From: CAZJDM01 sp964544765
GTDB taxonomy: Bacteria > Bdellovibrionota_B > Oligoflexia > CAYFLR01
Reading direction: 5' to 3'
Assembly: GCA_964544765.1 (NCBI GenBank)
Contig: CAZJDM010000147.1
Span: 1-10,557 of the forward strand
DNA: 10,557 nucleotides
A program made the position numbers and the translations under genes. Positions 6,704-10,557 of this stretch are shown piece after piece (within the stretch, counting starts at the first letter, position 1; every line of letters begins with the position of its first letter). The notes under the pieces were generated by a model that was given only the letters and a program-made list of their open reading frames with translations, did not search any database and was not told where the DNA came from.

Positions 6704-8392
6704 ATGGATGACAAAAAAATAATATATTCAATGTTAAATGTAGGAAAGACGTATCCTCCAAACAAACAAGTTTTACGAGACATTTCACTTTCTTACTTTT
6801 ATGGCGCTAAAATCGGTGTGTTAGGACTCAATGGTTCAGGAAAAAGTACATTATTAAAGATCATTGCTGGTATTGATAAAGAGTACAACGGGGAAACTCA
6901 TATTGCTAAAGAATATAGTGTTGGATATTTAGAACAAGATCCTTTTCTAGATAAGTCTAAAACTGTAAAAGAAGTTGTTCAAGAAGGGGCCCAGGAAATA
7001 GTCTCCCTTTTGCGGGAATTTGATCAGATTAATGACCAGTTCGGGCAAAACATGTCTGATGATGAAATGAATAAACTAATTGAAAGACAAGCCAAGGTCC
7101 AGGATCAGTTAGATTCAATGGATGCATGGACCTTAGATGATCGTTTAGAATACGCTATGGATGCTTTACGCTGTCCTGCTTCAGATAAACTGGTTGAGGT
7201 CCTATCAGGAGGAGAACGGCGTCGAGTAGCATTATGCAGGTTATTAATTCAATCTCCTGATATACTACTTTTAGATGAGCCGACTAATCACCTGGATGCT
7301 GAATCAGTAGCTTGGTTGGAACGATATTTGCAAGAATATAAAGGGACCGTAATAGCCGTTACTCATGACCGATATTTTCTGGACAATGTCGCGGGATGGA
7401 TTTTAGAACTGGACCGAGGTCGTGGTATTCCTTGGAAAGGGAATTATTCCTCATGGCTCGACCAAAAACAAAAAAGACTTTCAACCGAAAAAAAGGATAC
7501 AGATAAGAGAAGAAGAACACTAGAAAGAGAATTAGAATGGATTCGACTCACTCCTAAAGCAAAACATACAAAGAATAAAGCTAGGATATCAGCTTATAAT
7601 AAGTTAGCGAGTCAAGAGACAGATCAGTTGATAAAGGATTTAGAAATCTTTATTCCTCCTGGTCCCAGGTTGGGAGATCAGGTTATTGAAGTTGAGAACT
7701 TGGCTAAAAGTTTTGATGACAAATTACTATTTGAAGGATTAGAATTTAAATTACCTCCAGGGGGAATCGTTGGAGTTATAGGAGGTAATGGGTCCGGAAA
7801 GTCTACTTTATTTAATATTCTCTATAATGAATTAAGGCCCGATTCTGGGCACGTCAAGATAGGTCAGTCTGTAAAGTTAGGTTATATGGAACAGGCTAAT
7901 GAAGTTTTTAATAATAAAAATAACGAAAAAACTGTTTGGGAGATGGTATCAAATAAAGCCGAGTTTTTAACTTTAGGCAAAAGAGAAATAAACTCCAGGG
8001 CCTATATAGCTCGTTTTAATTTTTCTGGTGAAGATCAACAGAAAAAAGTAGGTATGTTGTCTGGCGGTGAAAAGAATCGTTTGAAACTAGCTATGATGCT
8101 AAAGCAAGAAAGCAATGTTCTTTTACTAGATGAGCCTACTAACGATTTAGATGTAAATACCTTAAGAGCATTAGAGGAAGGCTTGTATAACTTCGCCGGT
8201 TGTGCTGTTGTGATTAGTCATGATCGATGGTTCTTAGATCGTATCGCTACCCATATTCTTGCTTTTGAGGGAGATAGCGAAGTAGTGTGGTTTGATGGTA
8301 ACTATTCTGAATATGAGGAAGATTTAAAAAGACGCAAAGGCAAAACCAATTTAAAACCCGAACGAATTAAATATAGAACTCTTACTAGATAA
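6704..8392 (+). CDS. ettA: EttA, energy-dependent translational throttle ABC-F protein
   Basis: The 562-residue protein (numbered from 6704) has two ABC cassettes and no membrane segment. Cassette 1 has Walker A GLNGSGKS at 41-48, signature LSGGE 167-171 and Walker B LLLDEP 188-193 with catalytic E192. Cassette 2 has GGNGSGKS 360-367, LSGGE 452-456 and LLLDEP 473-478 with E477. Between them lies the basic P-site-tRNA interaction linker (about 232-312, with GNYSSWL and ELEWIR). A long insert in cassette 1 (about 85-145) matches the EttA arm. Length and C-terminus (PERIKYR) agree with E. coli EttA, 555 residues. EttA binds the ribosomal E site and gates entry into elongation according to the ATP/ADP ratio. 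The frame also opens at ATG 6674, adding ten residues, but that codon lacks a Shine-Dalgarno and abuts the -10. The 6704 ATG has GGGGG eight bases upstream, and family members begin close to this point. It is monocistronic and convergent with the next gene. Confidence 0.93.
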   Translation: MDDKKIIYSMLNVGKTYPPNKQVLRDISLSYFYGAKIGVLGLNGSGKSTLLKIIAGIDKEYNGETHIAKEYSVGYLEQDPFLDKSKTVKEVVQEGAQEIVSLLREFDQINDQFGQNMSDDEMNKLIERQAKVQDQLDSMDAWTLDDRLEYAMDALRCPASDKLVEVLSGGERRRVALCRLLIQSPDILLLDEPTNHLDAESVAWLERYLQEYKGTVIAVTHDRYFLDNVAGWILELDRGRGIPWKGNYSSWLDQKQKRLSTEKKDTDKRRRTLERELEWIRLTPKAKHTKNKARISAYNKLASQETDQLIKDLEIFIPPGPRLGDQVIEVENLAKSFDDKLLFEGLEFKLPPGGIVGVIGGNGSGKSTLFNILYNELRPDSGHVKIGQSVKLGYMEQANEVFNNKNNEKTVWEMVSNKAEFLTLGKREINSRAYIARFNFSGEDQQKKVGMLSGGEKNRLKLAMMLKQESNVLLLDEPTNDLDVNTLRALEEGLYNFAGCAVVISHDRWFLDRIATHILAFEGDSEVVWFDGNYSEYEEDLKRRKGKTNLKPERIKYRTLTR

Positions 8393-8421
8393 ACGGTCAT
8401 TCGCGTTTCACGGTGGTTCTA
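8393..8421. other. Short convergent spacer without a clear terminator
   Basis: Only 29 bases separate the convergent stops of ettA and the minus-strand gene. AAACG and CGTTT could pair as a 5-bp stem straddling the ettA stop, but no U-run follows on either strand. Transcripts may overlap here. Confidence 0.3.
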
Positions 8422-9192
8422 CTATACTATCTTGACAGGTGACACACGTAGGTTTTTTTGAATAGTACTATTATTAACAAAAGTCGTTAGTTTCCAAGTT
8501 GGCTTCCACTGATCGAACAATTCTAAAAAGCGAGTACGATCTAAATCACTAATATTCCAACGTGGCCATTGATAAAAGCCCGTCAATTCTGATACATCAA
8601 TAACTCTACTCCTCATCCTACGAAAAAGGGAATCCCAATATAACGCAATTACTGTAGTTTCAATGTTGGATTGTTGTTCATCAAGTTTTTGGTCAGTCAA
8701 ATTTTCTGGTTTACTCAACCTTAAATTAACAAAACTAGCTTGAGTCAACATTGTATTATAGACATTTGAGAAATAAAAATGAATATCACTGAAATCTCTA
8801 TTAAAAAGTTCGGCTAAATCTGCTGGTTTTTGTTCTGAAGACCTTAATCCCCACAAAGAATCCTCTGTTTTACTTTTTTTCACCCAATAATTTAAAAAGG
8901 CCAAAACTTCAACATCACTCTGCCTATCAATTTCTCCTCTGGCTTTCTCAATAAAAGCTTGGAAAACCTGATAAGAAATTTTCCCTGTTACACAGTCAGG
9001 ACAATTGGCTTGAATTCTTTTGAATAAAACTACTAATCGTTCCGCTAACACTGCCTCTTGACCAATACCTACTCGAACTTCATTAAAAACAGCTTGATCA
9101 ACTAGGATACTCGTGCAAACATTACCATAAAGTAGAAATGTTTTTAAAAATGCAACCAGAATTATTACAAATACCAGTTTGAAATATAACAT
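8422..9192 (-). CDS. Exported protein of unknown function
   Basis: I do not recognise this 256-residue protein. It begins with a hydrophobic segment (about residues 5-23, FKLVFVIILVAFLKTFLL) that could be a signal peptide or an N-terminal membrane anchor. The rest is a mainly helical-looking soluble domain with a CPDC motif at 64-67, another cysteine at 26, and aromatic-rich patches (FYQWPRW at 206-212 and WKPTWK at 229-234). Periplasmic CxxC pairs can form disulfides, but no thioredoxin-fold context is visible. The ATG at 9192 has no clear Shine-Dalgarno; an in-frame stop lies a short way upstream and the next Met is beyond residue 140, so this start is kept. It follows the LolA-like gene on the same strand after a 305-base gap and appears to have its own promoter. 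A role in the cell envelope would suit the neighbours, but that is inference only. Confidence 0.75.
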   Translation of the reverse strand: MLYFKLVFVIILVAFLKTFLLYGNVCTSILVDQAVFNEVRVGIGQEAVLAERLVVLFKRIQANCPDCVTGKISYQVFQAFIEKARGEIDRQSDVEVLAFLNYWVKKSKTEDSLWGLRSSEQKPADLAELFNRDFSDIHFYFSNVYNTMLTQASFVNLRLSKPENLTDQKLDEQQSNIETTVIALYWDSLFRRMRSRVIDVSELTGFYQWPRWNISDLDRTRFLELFDQWKPTWKLTTFVNNSTIQKNLRVSPVKIV

Positions 9193-9230
9193 GGGCAGGT
9201 AAATATTAAAATCAAACTAAATTGTCGATG

Positions 9231-9262
9231 ATTAATTTATTAATTTATTAATTTATTAATTT
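9231..9262. repeat. Four exact tandem copies of ATTAATTT
   Basis: The 8-base unit occurs four times without interruption, between the probable promoter and the start codon of the unknown exported gene, inside its predicted leader. Such a tract could vary in copy number. I see no DnaA-box cluster that would make it an origin. Confidence 0.75.
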
Positions 9263-9267
9263 ATGAT

Positions 9268-9296
9268 ATTATAATATTGTAAACAACAATATTCCT
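9268..9296 (-). promoter_or_regulatory. Probable promoter with operator-like palindrome for the unknown exported gene
   Basis: The minus strand has a perfect -10 TATAAT (complement of 9268-9273). Directly upstream, AATATTGT (9273-9280) and ACAATATT (9286-9293) form an 8-bp inverted repeat with a 5-base centre, filling the spacer up to the -35 position. The -35 itself is poor, as expected of a promoter needing an activator or one masked by a repressor. The leader to the ATG at 9192 would be about 70 bases. Confidence 0.4.
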
Positions 9297-9332
9297 TATC
9301 AAACCAACTACAACTAATTGACAATTTAGTTT

Positions 9333-9472
9333 ATCCCAATTAATCTAAAATAGTGAAATTATTACTACACCACTTCCAGATAGCCAAGATAACCTATTTA
9401 TTAATCTAATTTTTGTCAATCAGATTTTCTAATTATAACTATTGTATTTTATTATATCGTTTAAGGGGTCGG
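9333..9472. other. AT-rich remainder of the 9193-9497 intergenic gap
   Basis: This part of the gap between the two minus-strand genes is AT-rich with stops in all frames. I see no gene, RNA or clear promoter in it; the informative structures of the gap are listed separately. Confidence 0.5.
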
Positions 9473-9495
9473 CATTTACTGACGTCAGTTAAATG
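9473..9495. other. Near-perfect dyad just past the stop of the LolA-like gene
   Basis: CATTTACTGAC followed by GTCAGTTAAATG forms 11-base arms that pair completely except for one extra T in the right arm. The core ACTGACGTCAGT (9478-9489) is a perfect 12-bp palindrome without a loop. It begins three bases past the minus-strand stop (9498-9500). No U-run follows on the minus strand, so it is not a standard intrinsic terminator. It may stabilise the mRNA 3' end or bind a dimeric regulator. Confidence 0.5.
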
Positions 9496-9497
9496 GA

Positions 9498-10364
9498 TCA
9501 CCGCCGTAAAGCGGCTTTGTTAAACTTAAAATCAGGAACAGGTGTTTTTAAATCAATCGCATCCACATAATATTCAGTGCCTTTTCCCCTTGATAACATA
9601 TCTTTGAAAGTCATTTTTTTGGGATACCAACGACTCTCTACCTGCATTACCTCATCAATAGTCATTCTTTTTAAAAGCTTGCCACTCTTAGCAAATAATT
9701 CTTCTTTTAAGGGAACCCATCTTACCGAATCAACCCAAATTCTCCGACGATAGTACGATATATCTTTTACTTTTGCTGTAAGTTCTACTAACAAACAAGG
9801 GCGATTTATTATAGTTGTCTTACCTTTAACTACCGCAACATATTGCGAAGCTAAAGAATCGTTATTCATCATATCCTCATAAGAAAGATCCGATCCCATC
9901 ACCGATTGACGCAAAAGGTGCCCCGATATGGCTATAATACGATCACTAGGTTCGGGAACGTAAATCCATAATTTATCCTTCAACCGCAGCATTTTTTTTC
10001 CCTTCTCCCTAGCTGGAGATAAATATTCGGAAAACGCATCACTTTTACCTCTTACCCAGGTCTTGGCAGTAATTACATTGGGCCTAGATCGTCCATGTAT
10101 AACCATTTTAGTTAAACTAATGGCGTGATCAACATGCAAATTCTTATCAATTCTGGCCAGCACCTCATCACCAGTAATTGCTGAAGGAGTTTTTTTAACA
10201 GACTCTCCTGTTTTCTCGTTAGTGCTGGCCAAATCTTTAGCAGCACTATTTTCCTTTTTACTTTGTTGCTGTGCAGATAAAACATGAACAACTACTAAAC
10301 CAATTATAAAAGGAAATATTTTTCTTAAAAATACTATTAAAAATTCTAACTTTCTTGAACTCAT
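9498..10364 (-). CDS. LolA-like outer-membrane lipoprotein-sorting family protein
   Basis: The 288-residue protein has a signal peptide (about 1-31, ending VLSA before QQQ) and a charged, probably disordered stretch (about 32-65). The mature domain matches the LolA-like family (COG2834/PF17131): KGKKMLRLKDKLWIYVPEP (121-139), HLLRQSVMGSDLSYEDM (149-165) with the hallmark MGSDxSYED, and the C-terminal KFNKAALRR. Members are periplasmic half-barrel proteins thought to carry lipids or lipoprotein acyl chains toward the outer membrane. They are often encoded beside FtsX-type or RND/MMPL permeases, as here, where the upstream permease ends only 13 bases before. The open frame also allows TTG starts at 10370 and 10367. 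GAGGAG lies six bases before the ATG at 10364 and would be almost on top of the TTG at 10370, so the ATG is preferred. The actual cargo is unknown. Confidence 0.85.
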   Translation of the reverse strand: MSSRKLEFLIVFLRKIFPFIIGLVVVHVLSAQQQSKKENSAAKDLASTNEKTGESVKKTPSAITGDEVLARIDKNLHVDHAISLTKMVIHGRSRPNVITAKTWVRGKSDAFSEYLSPAREKGKKMLRLKDKLWIYVPEPSDRIIAISGHLLRQSVMGSDLSYEDMMNNDSLASQYVAVVKGKTTIINRPCLLVELTAKVKDISYYRRRIWVDSVRWVPLKEELFAKSGKLLKRMTIDEVMQVESRWYPKKMTFKDMLSRGKGTEYYVDAIDLKTPVPDFKFNKAALRR

Positions 10365-10377
10365 CAACAACTCCTCT

Positions 10378-10557
10378 TTACACCTCTAGTTCCTTAAATA
10401 AAGACGCTGTTTGCCTTTTATAAATCCCCAAACCTGCTATCATGGTACCAAGCATGATAGCTAATATACCGGGAATAAAACCGATGTAATAACTGGTAGT
10501 GGTTATTCTGGCACGAATAATGGTAGACATTATAAATTTAGAATCTTTCATCATCTC
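10378..10557 (-). CDS. C-terminus of a probable FtsX-family ABC permease, 5' part outside window
   Basis: The minus-strand frame is open from the right edge and ends in TAA at 10378-10380, giving the last 59 residues. They contain one transmembrane helix (about residues 24-45 of the fragment, IGFIPGILAIMLGTMIAG) followed by GLGIYKRQTASLFKELEV. This tail fits the end of FtsX/MacB/LolC-type permeases, where the last helix is followed by a basic PARRAxxLxPxEALR-like motif, although conservation here is loose. The gene directly precedes the LolA-like gene with a 13-base gap and is surely co-transcribed with it. An ABC permease paired with a LolA-like carrier suggests lipid or lipoprotein export, but another membrane protein with a C-terminal helix cannot be excluded from so short a piece. 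Confidence 0.6.
   Translation of the reverse strand, partial: EMMKDSKFIMSTIIRARITTTSYYIGFIPGILAIMLGTMIAGLGIYKRQTASLFKELEV

Larger units (their letters stand above)
9214..9332. repeat. 119-bp segment bounded by 13-bp perfect inverted repeats
   Basis: AAACTAAATTGTC at 9214-9226 is matched by its exact complement GACAATTTAGTTT at 9320-9332, and both ends are flanked by the triplet ATC (9211-9213 and 9333-9335). The interior holds the tandem repeats and the promoter-like palindrome. The arrangement resembles a small non-autonomous element with terminal inverted repeats and a 3-bp target duplication. Equally it could be a large regulatory stem. There is no coding capacity. Confidence 0.5.

Noticed and set aside
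6496..6783. Minus-strand open frame with a LLILLAASC stretch resembling a lipoprotein signal
   Set aside because: It overlaps the ettA promoter and N-terminus antisense, has no Shine-Dalgarno at a suitable start, and its hydrophobic stretch is embedded mid-frame. The plus-strand reading of the same bases is at least as plausible.
9231..9338. AT-rich 8-mers near a TTTATCCCAA sequence as a replication origin
   Set aside because: Only one degraded DnaA-box-like sequence is present, and there is no replication initiator gene nearby.
1..10557. CRISPR array, tRNA, rRNA, transposase or defence island
   Set aside because: Reading both strands showed no regularly spaced repeats with unique spacers, no cloverleaf-like segments, and no transposase, nuclease or known defence domains.

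Overview
The window is strongly AT-rich chromosomal DNA from a Gram-negative bacterium, most likely a proteobacterium. The indicators are periplasmic and outer-membrane proteins with signal peptides, an EttA-type ABC-F translation factor, a GltD-type glutamate synthase small subunit whose N-terminal cysteine region resembles proteobacterial versions, and a LolA-like protein beside an FtsX-type permease. I cannot place it at genus level. There are no rRNA or tRNA genes, CRISPR arrays, transposases or phage genes.

Layout. Positions 1-1356 (minus) carry a gltD-like gene that runs off the left edge. A 386-base AT-rich divergent intergenic region follows. Positions 1743-6172 (plus) form a compact three-gene signalling operon: a PhnD-family periplasmic binding protein, a membrane histidine kinase (HAMP-PAS-HisKA-HATPase), and a soluble hybrid kinase (REC-HisKA-HATPase-REC). 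No transporter permease or ATPase accompanies the binding protein, and neither receiver is attached to a DNA-binding or enzymatic output. The likely reading is a periplasmic-ligand sensing phosphorelay rather than an uptake system. Positions 6173-6703 hold short repeats, what looks like a frameshifted small lipoprotein gene, and a near-consensus promoter for ettA. Positions 6704-8392 (plus) encode EttA. Convergent to it on the minus strand are an exported protein of unknown function (8422-9192), a structured AT-rich regulatory region, a LolA-like outer-membrane lipoprotein-sorting family protein (9498-10364), and the C-terminus of a probable FtsX-family permease (10378-10557, running off the right edge).

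Start corrections: ettA most likely starts at 6704, not 6674, because the promoter -10 abuts 6674. The LolA-like gene most likely starts at the ATG at 10364, not the TTG at 10370, because of Shine-Dalgarno spacing.

Most worth a second look: the transporter-less sensing phosphorelay, with its chained stop-start junction between the two kinases; the broken lipoprotein gene, where restoring two bases would recreate a lipobox cysteine; and the nested repeat and palindrome region at 9214-9332, which combines an inverted repeat with matching flanking triplets, four 8-bp tandem repeats, and a palindrome against a perfect -10 hexamer. None of this amounts to a clearly new defence or mobile system; the rest of the window is conventional.
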